From NCBI GenBank assembly GCA_021798435.1, contig JAJZGN010000007.1, positions 1 to 22,320 on the forward strand: a DNA stretch of 22,320 bases. Direction: 5' to 3'. The stretch is from a bacterium. Lineage in GTDB: Bacteria > Chloroflexota > Dormibacteria > Aeolococcales > Bog-877. The notes under the pieces were generated by a model, which worked only from the letters and a program-made list of their open reading frames with translations, was not told the DNA's origin and ran no database searches. Each line of letters opens with the position of its first letter. The first letter of the stretch is position 1. The translations under genes and the position numbers were made by a program. This document shows, piece after piece, positions 1 to 7,369 of this stretch.

Positions 1-152
1 CAGCGGGTCCGGAAGATTGCGCTCGTGAGCTCCGTCGGGTTGGCGCGCGGGCACCCGTGGAGCTGGTCGGCGGCACTGCTACCCGGTGCCCTCGCCGTCG
101 CCTCGGCCCTCTCGCGAAGGTGCTCTTTGGCGGGCTCTGAGCCGGGTTCTCC

Positions 153-1550
153 TCAGCCGGGAAGACCTGACCCGGATATCGGAGCGAATTGGGCAGTGAA
201 GTGCCGGAGCGCCGGCGGCTCCTCCACGATGCGGTATCCGGGCAGCTCCCCGGCCCCGCGCGCCACCCGCTGCACCACCTCGATCACGTAGTCGATGTGG
301 CTCTGGGTGTAGGTCCGCCTGGGGATGGCGAGGCGGACCAGGTCCATCGGCCCCTCCCGCTCCGAGCCATCGGGCTGCCGGCCGAACATCACAGTGCCGA
401 TCTCGACGCTGCGGATCCCTCCCTCCTCATACAGCGCCACCGCCAGAGCCTGGCCGGGGTACTGCAGCGGCGGGATGCGCGGGAGCAGGGCTCGGGCGTC
501 GAGGTAGACTGCGTGGCCGCCTATGGGCTGCACGACCGGCACTCCAGCAGCCGCCACCGCCTCACCCAGGTAGGCCGTGGAGCGGATGCGATAGCGCAGG
601 TAGTCGGGATCGACCGCCTCCTTCAGCCCCTGGGCTATCGCCTCCAGGTCTCGCCCCGCCAGCCCTCCGTAGGTCGGGAACCCCTCAGTCAGGATGAGCA
701 GATTGCGGCACCGCTCCGCCAGCCGGTCGTCGTTCATCGCCAGCCAGCCGCCGATGTTCCCGAAAGGGTCCTTCTTGGCGCTCATGGTCATGCCGTCGGC
801 GCAGCTGGCCATCTCCCGGACGATGTCGGCGATACCCCGGCCCTGCTGGCCCTCCTCCCGCTCGCGGATGAACCAGGCGTTCTCGGCGAACCGGCAGGCG
901 TCGAGAAAGAGGGGAATCCCGTGCCGGTGGCAGACCGCACTGGCCTCATTGAGGTTGGCGAGTGACACCGGCTGCCCTCCGCCGGAGTTGTTGGTGATGG
1001 TGACGAAGGCGACCGGCACATCTCGGCCCCGACGTCGGAGCAGCTCGTCCAGCGCGCCGGTGTCGATGTTGCCCTTGAAAGGGTGGAGGAGGGAGGGCTC
1101 ACGCCCTTCAGGGATCACCAGATCCACAGCCTCAGCGCCGGTGAACTCCACGTTCGCCCGGGTGGTGTCGAAGTGGGTGTTGTTGGGGATCACCTTCCCC
1201 GGCCCACCGAGGACGGAGAAGAGGATCTTCTCCGCGGCCCGACCCTGATGGGTGGGGATGACGTGCCGGAAGGGAAACAGCTCCTGCACCGAACTTAGAA
1301 ACCTGAACCAGGATGGGGAGCCGGCATAGCTCTCGTCGCCGTGCTGGATGGCGGCCCACTGGTCGCGGGACATGGCCCCGGTTCCGGAGTCTGTGAGGAG
1401 GTCGATGAGGACCATGTCGGCGGGGAGGTTGAAGAGGTTGTAGCCGGCCTTCGCGATCGCCTGCCGCCTCTCTTCGGGAGTGGTGAGGTGCAGGGGCTCG
1501 ACCGAGTGGATGCGGAAGGGCTCGATGATGGTGTGGAAGCTGGCGTCCAT
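153..1550 (-). CDS. tnaA: Tryptophanase (PLP-dependent beta-eliminating lyase)
   Basis: The protein has 465 residues, close to the 471 of E. coli tryptophanase, and matches the tryptophanase / tyrosine phenol-lyase family throughout. The PLP-binding motif TMSAKKD ends near residue 261, with K260 the expected Schiff-base lysine. The phosphate-loop region is THQGRAAE near residue 100 and the aspartate motif is FLDACRFAEN near residue 216. Two positions separate the two activities. Tyrosine phenol-lyases have Arg in the segment MERG and Phe in LRFFTA. This protein has SVEIG (near 382) and LRHFTA (near 448), the tryptophanase pattern. It should therefore cut L-tryptophan to indole, pyruvate and ammonia in the cytoplasm. 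ATG at 1550 is the only start before an upstream in-frame stop; no clear Shine-Dalgarno precedes it. No tnaC-like leader peptide was seen. It is divergent from the hyf-like operon and shares a 325-base intergenic region with it. Confidence 0.93.
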   Translation of the reverse strand: MDASFHTIIEPFRIHSVEPLHLTTPEERRQAIAKAGYNLFNLPADMVLIDLLTDSGTGAMSRDQWAAIQHGDESYAGSPSWFRFLSSVQELFPFRHVIPTHQGRAAEKILFSVLGGPGKVIPNNTHFDTTRANVEFTGAEAVDLVIPEGREPSLLHPFKGNIDTGALDELLRRRGRDVPVAFVTITNNSGGGQPVSLANLNEASAVCHRHGIPLFLDACRFAENAWFIREREEGQQGRGIADIVREMASCADGMTMSAKKDPFGNIGGWLAMNDDRLAERCRNLLILTEGFPTYGGLAGRDLEAIAQGLKEAVDPDYLRYRIRSTAYLGEAVAAAGVPVVQPIGGHAVYLDARALLPRIPPLQYPGQALAVALYEEGGIRSVEIGTVMFGRQPDGSEREGPMDLVRLAIPRRTYTQSHIDYVIEVVQRVARGAGELPGYRIVEEPPALRHFTAQFAPISGSGLPG

Positions 1551-1707
1551 GCGGCGATAGTAGCCGTCGGGACTCGTCGGGCCGACCGTTCACTGGGAGC
1601 TGACGAGGGGCGGTGGGCGGGGTGCCCGAGCTCCGGACCATCGGCTCACTTGGCACGAGGGCGGGGACGGAGACTGGCCGAAGCAGCCCGATGGCCGGCG
1701 ATGACGC

Positions 1708-1732
1708 CGGTCGACATGCGTCCCGTCGACCG
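1708..1732. promoter_or_regulatory. Inverted repeat, candidate operator upstream of the hyf-like promoter
   Basis: CGGTCGAC and its exact reverse complement GTCGACCG are separated by 9 bases (1708-1715 and 1725-1732). The site lies 23 bases upstream of the TTGACA box, where an activator or a shared regulator of the divergent genes could bind. The regulator is unknown. Confidence 0.45.
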
Positions 1733-1755
1733 CGCGAGCGACCCGCCTCTCCCCC

Positions 1756-1786
1756 TTGACAGCCGGTGGTGTCGCTGTGGCAGAAT
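1756..1786 (+). promoter_or_regulatory. Probable promoter of the hyf-like/MutS-like operon
   Basis: A perfect -35 hexamer TTGACA (1756-1761) is followed, after a long 19-base spacer, by CAGAAT (1781-1786). Transcription would begin near 1793, giving a leader of about 80 bases. The non-optimal spacer suggests a need for activation, which fits the inverted repeat just upstream. Based on hexamer match only. Confidence 0.45.
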
Positions 1787-1814
1787 GGCCGTGCGACGCG
1801 ATGAGGCCCGCGTA

Positions 1815-1847
1815 AGCCGGAGCTTCCGGCTAATGGCTTCTAGAAGC
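1815..1847 (+). promoter_or_regulatory. Two adjacent palindromes in the operon leader
   Basis: AGCCGGA-GCT-TCCGGCT (1815-1831) can form a 7-bp hairpin with a 3-base loop. Four bases later comes the perfect 12-base palindrome GCTTCTAGAAGC (1836-1847). Both lie between the predicted transcription start and the TTG start codon at 1876. They could be repressor sites or an RNA structure that affects translation of the first gene. There is no U-tract, so a terminator is unlikely. Confidence 0.4.
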
Positions 1848-1875
1848 TGTTAGCCCAACTCGCCGGGGGTTCGCG

Positions 1876-2823
1876 TTGCCGTACCTGCTGCAGATTCTGC
1901 AGACCCTGCTGATCCTCGCCATATCGCCGCTCTACGTCGGCGTCATCGCCAGGGGAGCCGCGATTCTGCAGTCCAAGCGTGGACCCAGCGTCCTGCAGCC
2001 ATATCGCGACCTCCGGAAGTGGCTCCGCAAGGGGGTAGTCCGCTCAGAGTACGCGAGCCCGGTCTTTGTGGCGGCTCCGTACGTGGCCATGGCCTGCTAT
2101 CTGACCGTGTCCACCATCGTTCCCATCATCACGGACCAGCCTCTGCCGCTCGCGTTCATGGGCGATCTTCTCGGTGGGGCCCTGGTGTTGGCGCTGGCGG
2201 GCTTTGCTATGTCGCTCGGGGCGATGGATTCGGGCAGTCCCTTGGGGGCTCTCGGGGCCAGTCGCACGGCGTGGCTCAGCAGCCTGGCCGAGCCCGCGCT
2301 CATCTTGGTTTTTTTCACCGTCGGGGTGCTGTCCGCGTCGGACAACCCCTACCTAATGAATCATTCCATCGCCGGTTCTCCGGCCGCGATGCTGCTCCCC
2401 ACCCATCTGCTGGGGGCGGTGGCTTTCTTCCTCCTCATCCTGGCCGAGAACGGGCACATCCCCGTCGACAGCCCCGCCGCGACCGCTGAGATCTCGATGA
2501 TCGAGGAGTCCCGGGTCCTGGAGTACTCCGGCCGAGACTATGCCCTGGTGAAGTGGGGCGGCTGGATGAAGTTCACCATTCTCTCGTGCGTATTCATGAA
2601 TGTCTTCGTCCTCCCCTGGGGCTTGGGGAATGCCACCAGTCTTGCCCAGGGGTTGCTGGGGAGCCTTGCGGTGGGCGGCAAACTCCTGCTCAGCGGAGCT
2701 CTGGTGGTGGTGGTCGACAGCTCCTTTGCCAAGCTGCGCTTTTTTAGAATCGCGGAGTATCTGGGGGGAGCTTTCCTGCTCGCCCTCATCGGGATCATCA
2801 CCTCGTACGTGGTGGGCCGGTAG
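1876..2823 (+). CDS. hyfC: HyfC/HycD-like membrane subunit (NuoH family) of an Ehr-type complex
   Basis: This 315-residue, strongly hydrophobic protein belongs to the NuoH / HycD / HyfC family, which anchors the peripheral arm and forms the lateral channel of complex I and group 4 hydrogenases. Family landmarks are the N-terminal KRGPSVLQPYRDLRK segment near residue 35 and the cytoplasmic loop ENGHIPVDSPAATAEISM near residue 194, followed by LEYSG and ALVKW. About eight membrane helices are evident. The TTG start at 1876 follows a GGGGG stretch by five bases, and the N-terminus matches the family start. It is the first gene of the operon, two bases before hyfE. A NuoH from a real complex I is less likely because no NuoA, J, K, E, F or G gene is present and a HyfE gene follows. 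Confidence 0.88.
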   Translation: MPYLLQILQTLLILAISPLYVGVIARGAAILQSKRGPSVLQPYRDLRKWLRKGVVRSEYASPVFVAAPYVAMACYLTVSTIVPIITDQPLPLAFMGDLLGGALVLALAGFAMSLGAMDSGSPLGALGASRTAWLSSLAEPALILVFFTVGVLSASDNPYLMNHSIAGSPAAMLLPTHLLGAVAFFLLILAENGHIPVDSPAATAEISMIEESRVLEYSGRDYALVKWGGWMKFTILSCVFMNVFVLPWGLGNATSLAQGLLGSLAVGGKLLLSGALVVVVDSSFAKLRFFRIAEYLGGAFLLALIGIITSYVVGR

Positions 2824-2825
2824 GG

Positions 2826-3497
2826 ATGCAGGAGTTGACGCTGGCTTCTCCGGGGGGCGCCATCCTTGGCCTCGACGCCGTACTGATCCTGCTGTCAGCG
2901 CTGGCCTGCCTGGGCTCCAAGCTCTTCGACCGATATCTCACCTACTACGCCCTGCAGTCGGTGCTGCTGGCCGTGGCCGCGGCCACCGCGGCCTACCTGG
3001 AGCGGGATGCGGCCCTCTGGGTGCTCGCCGGCTTGACCCTGGCGCTGAAGGGATGGGCGATCCCCACTGCAGCCCGCCATTGGCTGGTCCAACGTCTTGA
3101 CTTGAAGCGCGACAGTGGAACCACGGCCGGGCTGTCCCTCACCTTGGTTATGGGAACCGCCCTCTGCGCCTTCGCATACCTCGCGGTGTCTCCCGAACGG
3201 CTGGCTCACGGCCTGCTGGCGGCATCGGTGGTTCCCATCTCCACCGCGGTGGTGCTGCTGGGGGCTCTGGCGATGGTGGTGCGTCGGCACAGGGTGGCCC
3301 AGTTGATCGGCTGGCTGATCATGGAGAACGGGGTGTTCCTGGGGGCTATCACCCTCACCGCCAGCTTCCCCCTGATCGTCGAGGTGGGGATCTTCTTCGA
3401 TCTGCTGGCGGGCTTCCTCATCATGCTGGCGATGACCACGGGAGTGGCGGAGCGGGTCAGCCCGTTGCCGGCCGGTCGATCAGGGCAGGACTCCTGA
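2826..3497 (+). CDS. hyfE: HyfE-like membrane subunit
   Basis: The protein has 223 residues and is almost entirely hydrophobic, with about seven predicted membrane segments. Size and position between HyfC and HyfF genes match HyfE of hydrogenase 4 (about 216 residues), a subunit that includes a NuoK-like part. The segment RRHRVAQLIGWLIMENGVFLGAI (residues about 155-177) is typical of HyfE and contains a membrane glutamate of the kind found in NuoK. It presumably contributes to the membrane arm. Its ATG lies two bases after the hyfC stop, and its TGA shares one base with the ATG of hyfF (TGATG), so translation is probably coupled. Confidence 0.82.
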   Translation: MQELTLASPGGAILGLDAVLILLSALACLGSKLFDRYLTYYALQSVLLAVAAATAAYLERDAALWVLAGLTLALKGWAIPTAARHWLVQRLDLKRDSGTTAGLSLTLVMGTALCAFAYLAVSPERLAHGLLAASVVPISTAVVLLGALAMVVRRHRVAQLIGWLIMENGVFLGAITLTASFPLIVEVGIFFDLLAGFLIMLAMTTGVAERVSPLPAGRSGQDS

Positions 3498-4975
3498 TGG
3501 TGTGGCTCCCAGCGCTGGTCGCCGCCTTGCCCCTGGGGAGCAGCGCTGTCGCCGCCTTCTCAGTCCGCACGCGGTGTGCAGCTCTCGCCGCGGTGGCCGG
3601 CGCCGCCGGCAGCCTGGTGCTGGCGGTGGTGGTCGCGACCCTAGCGATTGCCGGCCCGCCCATTGCGAGCGCTGGGGCCTTCGTCTACGTGGACAGCCTG
3701 GGAGGGTTCTTCCTGGTCACGGTGGCGGTGGTGGTCCTTCTCGCCAGCCTCGGGTCCTCCTCCTACCTGGCAGCTGAGGAGCGTTCCGGGCAGCTCTCCG
3801 CCCGGCGGGTCAGGATCTACTTCGGCGCCTTTGGCCTCTTTGCCGCCTCGATGCTGGCCGCGGTGGAAACGGCCAATCTCGGGCTCCTCTTCATCTTGGT
3901 GGAGGCCGCGACCCTGGCCAGCGTGGTCCTGGTCCCCCTTGAGGGGCGCACCGAAGGTCTGGAGGCGGGCTGGCGGTATGTGATCATCAGCAGCCTGGGG
4001 ATCACGGTGGCGCTGGTGGGGGCGCTGTTCCTCTTCTATTCCGCCAGCGCGCTACCGGGAGGCGCCGAGGCCCACCTGGCCTGGCCCTTCCTCCTTGCCC
4101 ACGCGCATCAGCTCGCACCCACCGCCCTCCGCCTGGGATTCCTCCTGGGCGTCGTCGGTTATGGCACCAAGGTGGGTTTGGCGCCGATGCACACCTGGCT
4201 GCCGGATGCCCATGCCGAGGCCCCTGCGCCGGCGAGCGCGATGCTCTCGGGGGCACTCCTGAATGTCGGAATGTACGCCATCATCCGGTTGCTGGCGATC
4301 GCCAACCGGGGTCTGGGGACCCAGTACGGCGGGCGGACGATGTTGATTTTCGGATTCCTGTCGGTGCTGGTGGGCGTGGTCTTCATGATCCGCCGCCGCG
4401 ACTTCAAGCGACTGTTCGCCTACTCGTCCGTCGAGCACATGGGGATCATCGCCGTGGGGCTGGGCTTTGGCGGAGTCCTGGGCATATACGGGGCCCTCCT
4501 GCACAGCCTGAACCACAGCCTGGGCAAGACCATCCTGTTCCTCAGCGGGGGCACTGTGGCTCTGGCCTACGGCAGCCGGCGGACCGATCGCCTTGGCGGG
4601 GTGGTTGGAACCATGCCCTGGACCGGGGCCCTGCTGTTCGGCGCCGCTCTGGCCATCCTGGGCGCGCCGCCGTTCGGCCTGTTCATCAGCGAGTTCACCA
4701 TCGTTCGGGCTGGCCTGGTTGGCGACCAGCCTTGGCTGGTCGCCCTGCTCCTGGCTCTCCTGGCCGTCGCGTTCCTCGCCTTCACCCGCACGGTGGGCGG
4801 GATGCTGCTCGGTGCCCCCCGTGGTGTCCACCGGGAGCCGTACCACGGGGCACGTGAGCACCTCTTGGCGGTGGTTCCCTCGGCGGTGGCGCTGGTCGCA
4901 CTGTTGGGTCTCGGGCTCTGGATTCCCTCGTGGCTCAACTCGCTGCTGACCCAGTCGGTGGCTCTGGTTCGATGA
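3497..4975 (+). CDS. hyfF: HyfF-like antiporter-type membrane subunit (NuoN/NuoM/Mrp family)
   Basis: This 492-residue polytopic protein belongs to the proton-translocating antiporter-like family shared by NuoL/M/N, Mrp antiporters and HyfB/D/F. The charged residues of the ion channel are in place: E136 in FILVEAATLA, K225 in GTKVGLAPMHTWLPDAH, K304 in RDFKRLFAYSSVEHMG, K344 in LGKTILFL and E399 in FISEF. The short length (HyfF of E. coli has 526 residues) and the position next to hyfE support HyfF rather than HyfB or HyfD. It should pump H+ or Na+, driven by redox chemistry in the peripheral arm. Its start overlaps the hyfE stop by one base and its stop overlaps the next start as ATGA. Confidence 0.87.
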   Translation: MVWLPALVAALPLGSSAVAAFSVRTRCAALAAVAGAAGSLVLAVVVATLAIAGPPIASAGAFVYVDSLGGFFLVTVAVVVLLASLGSSSYLAAEERSGQLSARRVRIYFGAFGLFAASMLAAVETANLGLLFILVEAATLASVVLVPLEGRTEGLEAGWRYVIISSLGITVALVGALFLFYSASALPGGAEAHLAWPFLLAHAHQLAPTALRLGFLLGVVGYGTKVGLAPMHTWLPDAHAEAPAPASAMLSGALLNVGMYAIIRLLAIANRGLGTQYGGRTMLIFGFLSVLVGVVFMIRRRDFKRLFAYSSVEHMGIIAVGLGFGGVLGIYGALLHSLNHSLGKTILFLSGGTVALAYGSRRTDRLGGVVGTMPWTGALLFGAALAILGAPPFGLFISEFTIVRAGLVGDQPWLVALLLALLAVAFLAFTRTVGGMLLGAPRGVHREPYHGAREHLLAVVPSAVALVALLGLGLWIPSWLNSLLTQSVALVR

Positions 4976-6510
4976 GCGCGCGGGAGCATGACGGGACCTT
5001 CGGGCAGCTGGCCGGGGAGGGCACTGAGCGCCAACCGATGGTTTCGGACCTTCATCTTCCGGCCGCGGCGGTCGGTGACCTGGTGGCCCAACTGGCACCG
5101 GTCGCGCGCTTTGCCGACATGTTCGCGCGGCCGACAGAGGAAGGGCTGGAGCGGGTGTTGGTGTTCACCGATGACCAGTCGGGCGGTCATCTGCGGCTCT
5201 TCTGCCCGCTGGAGGAGAAGTTCCCAGTTCCGCTCTCGCTGCTGCTGCCTGCGGCGTACCAGGAGGAGTGTGAGCTGTACGAGCTCTGGGGCGTGGAGCC
5301 AGGGGGCGGAAAGCCGGTCAACCGGGTGATCCTGCCCCCATCCGCGGAGACGGAGAAGCCACTCCGACTGCCCGGGGGGAAGCGGCTGTCCAGCGAGGTC
5401 AGGGCCCCCCACGTGGTTCAGGGCGAGGCGATCGAATTCCCCTGGGGACCGATTCGCGGCGCCGGCCAGGAGTCCTTGTACCTGGGGCTGGTGACCACCG
5501 GAGAGGAGCTTTTGGATGCCTATCTGGCCATGTTCCACAAACATCGGGGCGTGGAGCACCGGATGGTCGGGCAGACTTTGGCCCGCGCCCTCTTCCTAGC
5601 CGAGCGCTGTGAGGGGCTGGGGGCGGTGGGGAACGCGCTCGCGTTTGCGCGGGCCGCGGAGGCGGCCCTGGGGCTCGGGGTCGAGCCGGAAGCGGAGGTG
5701 ACAAGGTGCCTGGCACTGGAGTTGGAGCGCGTCTACAACCACGTCGCGTCCCTCGCCGCCCTTGGGGCCGCCACCGGGCTCAGCGTGGGTCAGTCCGAGG
5801 CGGAGATCCTCCTCGAGGACTGCCTGCGACTCAATGCCAGGGCGCTTGGCCACCGCTACCTCTTCAATCTCGTGGAGGTGGGCGGGGTCAGGCGCGGCGT
5901 CGACCTGGCGGCTCTGGATGCGGGACTCGATCGACTGGAAGCCGGGTACGAATCCTTGGTCGCGAAGTTGCTGGCCACCAACTCCTACGTGGATCGGCTG
6001 GAGGGGGCGGGCACGATCACCGGGGAGGTCGCGCAGCGCCTGGCGCTGGTCGGCCCCGTGGCCCGGGCGGCGGGGGCAGTGACGGACCTGCGCCGCTCCC
6101 CCCAGGCGTCGGGTACCCCGTACGTTGGCTTTCAGCAGGCGCGAGGGCAGGCCGGGGACTGCCTTGCCCGGATGCTGGTCGGGGCAGCCGAGGTGAGGGA
6201 ATCCCTGCGCCTCATGCGCCACTGGGTCCGGTCCGGCATCCCGCTTCAGGATGACTGGTCCGCCCCGGCGCCGAGCCCATGGGAGGGCGGGAGCCAGGCG
6301 GCGGGACTGGGGTGGGCCGAGACCTGCCGCGGGGAAGCTCTCGTTCATCTCGAGTTGGCCGGAGGGCAGGTGACCTTTGCTCGCCTGCGGCCGGCAGCAG
6401 CCCGCAACTGGCGGGCTCTTGACGATGCCCTCCGGGCCCGCAATGTCTTCACGGACGTGCCCATCGTGGAGGCCAGCTTCTGGCTGACGGTGGCGGGTTT
6501 CGCGCGCTGA
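4972..6510 (+). CDS. hyfG: HyfG/HycE-like large subunit (NuoC-NuoD fusion) lacking all NiFe ligands
   Basis: This 512-residue protein is a HycE/HyfG-type fusion: a NuoC-like domain (about 25-135, with YQEECELYELWGVEP near 96) and a hydrogenase large-subunit / NuoD-like domain (about 150-512, with HKHRGVEHRMVG at 189). In real hydrogenases two CxxC pairs bind the NiFe centre. Here the first (normally RVCGIC) reads ERCEGLGAVG at 211-220 and the second (normally DPCxxC near the C-terminus) reads FWLTVAG at 503-509. C213 is the only cysteine near either site. Hydrogen chemistry is therefore not expected; the protein belongs with the Ehr or complex I large subunits, perhaps keeping a quinone-like or other redox site. 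I chose the ATG at 4972, which overlaps the hyfF stop as ATGA; an in-frame start at 4930 would lie inside hyfF. Confidence 0.88.
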   Translation: MSAREHDGTFGQLAGEGTERQPMVSDLHLPAAAVGDLVAQLAPVARFADMFARPTEEGLERVLVFTDDQSGGHLRLFCPLEEKFPVPLSLLLPAAYQEECELYELWGVEPGGGKPVNRVILPPSAETEKPLRLPGGKRLSSEVRAPHVVQGEAIEFPWGPIRGAGQESLYLGLVTTGEELLDAYLAMFHKHRGVEHRMVGQTLARALFLAERCEGLGAVGNALAFARAAEAALGLGVEPEAEVTRCLALELERVYNHVASLAALGAATGLSVGQSEAEILLEDCLRLNARALGHRYLFNLVEVGGVRRGVDLAALDAGLDRLEAGYESLVAKLLATNSYVDRLEGAGTITGEVAQRLALVGPVARAAGAVTDLRRSPQASGTPYVGFQQARGQAGDCLARMLVGAAEVRESLRLMRHWVRSGIPLQDDWSAPAPSPWEGGSQAAGLGWAETCRGEALVHLELAGGQVTFARLRPAAARNWRALDDALRARNVFTDVPIVEASFWLTVAGFAR

Positions 6511-6845
6511 TGGCACTGTGGGCCCTCCGCGGCGCTCGCCGGGGGATCGTCACGACCCGATTCCCCCGGGGCCCTGAGCCGGAGGCTGCCGACTGGCCGA
6601 CGCCACCCCAGTTCCGAGACGATGAGATCGGAACCGAGCTTGCGCTCCGGATGGCCGCGGTGTGCCCGAGCTCGGCCCTCGAGGTCGCCGGGTCCCAGCT
6701 GCGCCTGGACCTGGGCCGCTGCACCGCTTGTGGTCGCTGCCTGGAGGTGGCGCTCCGCCTTGGCCACCGCCGCCCGGACGCGCTGCTCGCAACCCGAAGC
6801 GCGGGAAATCTGGTGATCAGCTACCGGCTGGGAGATGCGAAGTGA
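6510..6845 (+). CDS. hyfH: HyfH/HycF-like ferredoxin subunit with a single [4Fe-4S] cluster
   Basis: The 111-residue protein aligns with the N-terminal half of HycF/HyfH: the start GIVTTRFP resembles the TxxYP start of that family, followed by two ferredoxin half-motifs. The first half keeps only its last cysteine (C52 in VCPSSAL); the places of its CxxCxxC are T42, A45 and M48. The second half keeps CTACGRC (C71, C74, C77), but its last cysteine is replaced by A81. In bacterial 2[4Fe-4S] ferredoxins, the CxxCxxC of one half pairs with the last cysteine of the other half. The four remaining cysteines are thus exactly one complete cluster set, while the other cluster is lost completely. The ATG shares one base with the hyfG stop, and the next gene starts in its stop (GTGA). 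Confidence 0.82.
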   Translation: MALWALRGARRGIVTTRFPRGPEPEAADWPTPPQFRDDEIGTELALRMAAVCPSSALEVAGSQLRLDLGRCTACGRCLEVALRLGHRRPDALLATRSAGNLVISYRLGDAK

Positions 6846-7369
6846 CCCCGCCAGGTCGTGACCCGGGCAGCCCGCTGCCACCCAATACGGCGAATGGGGA
6901 TCTCCTCGCTGCCGCCGACCGGCTGAGGAAGCGCAGCCGGACCGTCTTGCGCCGCAGCCTTCATATCCGCACGGTGGACACGGGGTCCTGCGGAGCCTGC
7001 GAGTCGGAGATCAGGCTCCTCTCGTCCCCCTACTACGACGTCCATCGCCTCGGGTTGTTCTTCACCCCCAGTCCGCGCCATGCCGACTGCCTGCTGGTGA
7101 CCGGGCCGGGTTGCCGAGCGATGGATCATGCGCTGCTCAGTGCCTACGAGGCCATGCCCGCTCCCAAGGTGGTGGTCGCAGTCGGGGCGTGTCCGCTCGG
7201 TGGGGTCTTCGGCGCTGACCGCTACACGCGAGGGGCGATTACGGGCTTGGTTCCAGTCGACGTGGTGGTGCCTGGGTGTCCCCCCAGTCCTCTGGCCCTG
7301 ATCCACGGCCTGCTTCTGGCCCTGGGCCGCATCGAAGAGCGAATTGGCCAGCCGGGGGGCCAGCAATGA
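6842..7369 (+). CDS. hyfI: HyfI/HycG-like small subunit (NuoB family) with intact N2-type cluster site
   Basis: From the GTG at 6842 the protein has 175 residues and is a NuoB / HycG / HyfI family iron-sulfur subunit. The four expected ligands of the terminal [4Fe-4S] cluster are all present: C50 and C53 in TGSCGACESEI, C117 in GACPLGG and C146 in PGCPPSP. The cluster lies next to the active-site cavity of the large subunit and would take electrons from the HyfH cluster. I chose the GTG start because it overlaps the hyfH stop as GTGA; a longer in-frame reading from 6662 would run through the hyfH coding sequence. The stop overlaps the hyfB start (ATGA). Confidence 0.88.
   Translation: MTPPGRDPGSPLPPNTANGDLLAAADRLRKRSRTVLRRSLHIRTVDTGSCGACESEIRLLSSPYYDVHRLGLFFTPSPRHADCLLVTGPGCRAMDHALLSAYEAMPAPKVVVAVGACPLGGVFGADRYTRGAITGLVPVDVVVPGCPPSPLALIHGLLLALGRIEERIGQPGGQQ

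Larger units (their letters stand above)
1551..1875. other. Intergenic regulatory region between tnaA and the hyf-like operon
   Basis: These 325 bases separate two divergent transcription units. I see no credible gene. The region holds an 8-bp-arm inverted repeat, a probable sigma-70-type promoter for the plus-strand operon and two small palindromes in the predicted leader; each has its own entry. No convincing promoter hexamers were found for tnaA on the minus strand. Confidence 0.6.

Noticed and set aside
1..152. Possible 3' end of an upstream plus-strand gene (a frame open from base 3 to a stop at 138-140, or another frame that runs on into tnaA antisense)
   Set aside because: Neither frame has recognisable motifs; 45 residues are too few to support a call.
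153..1550. Tyrosine phenol-lyase
   Set aside because: The diagnostic Arg and Phe of tyrosine phenol-lyase are replaced by Ile and His, the tryptophanase residues.
1815..1847. Rho-independent terminator or attenuator in the operon leader
   Set aside because: The stems are short and no run of T follows; a regulatory palindrome is more likely.
4052..5098. Long minus-strand open frame opposite hyfF/hyfG
   Set aside because: It is antisense to well-recognised genes, rich in low-complexity Pro/Gln/Arg, and has no family resemblance; typical of high-GC shadow frames.
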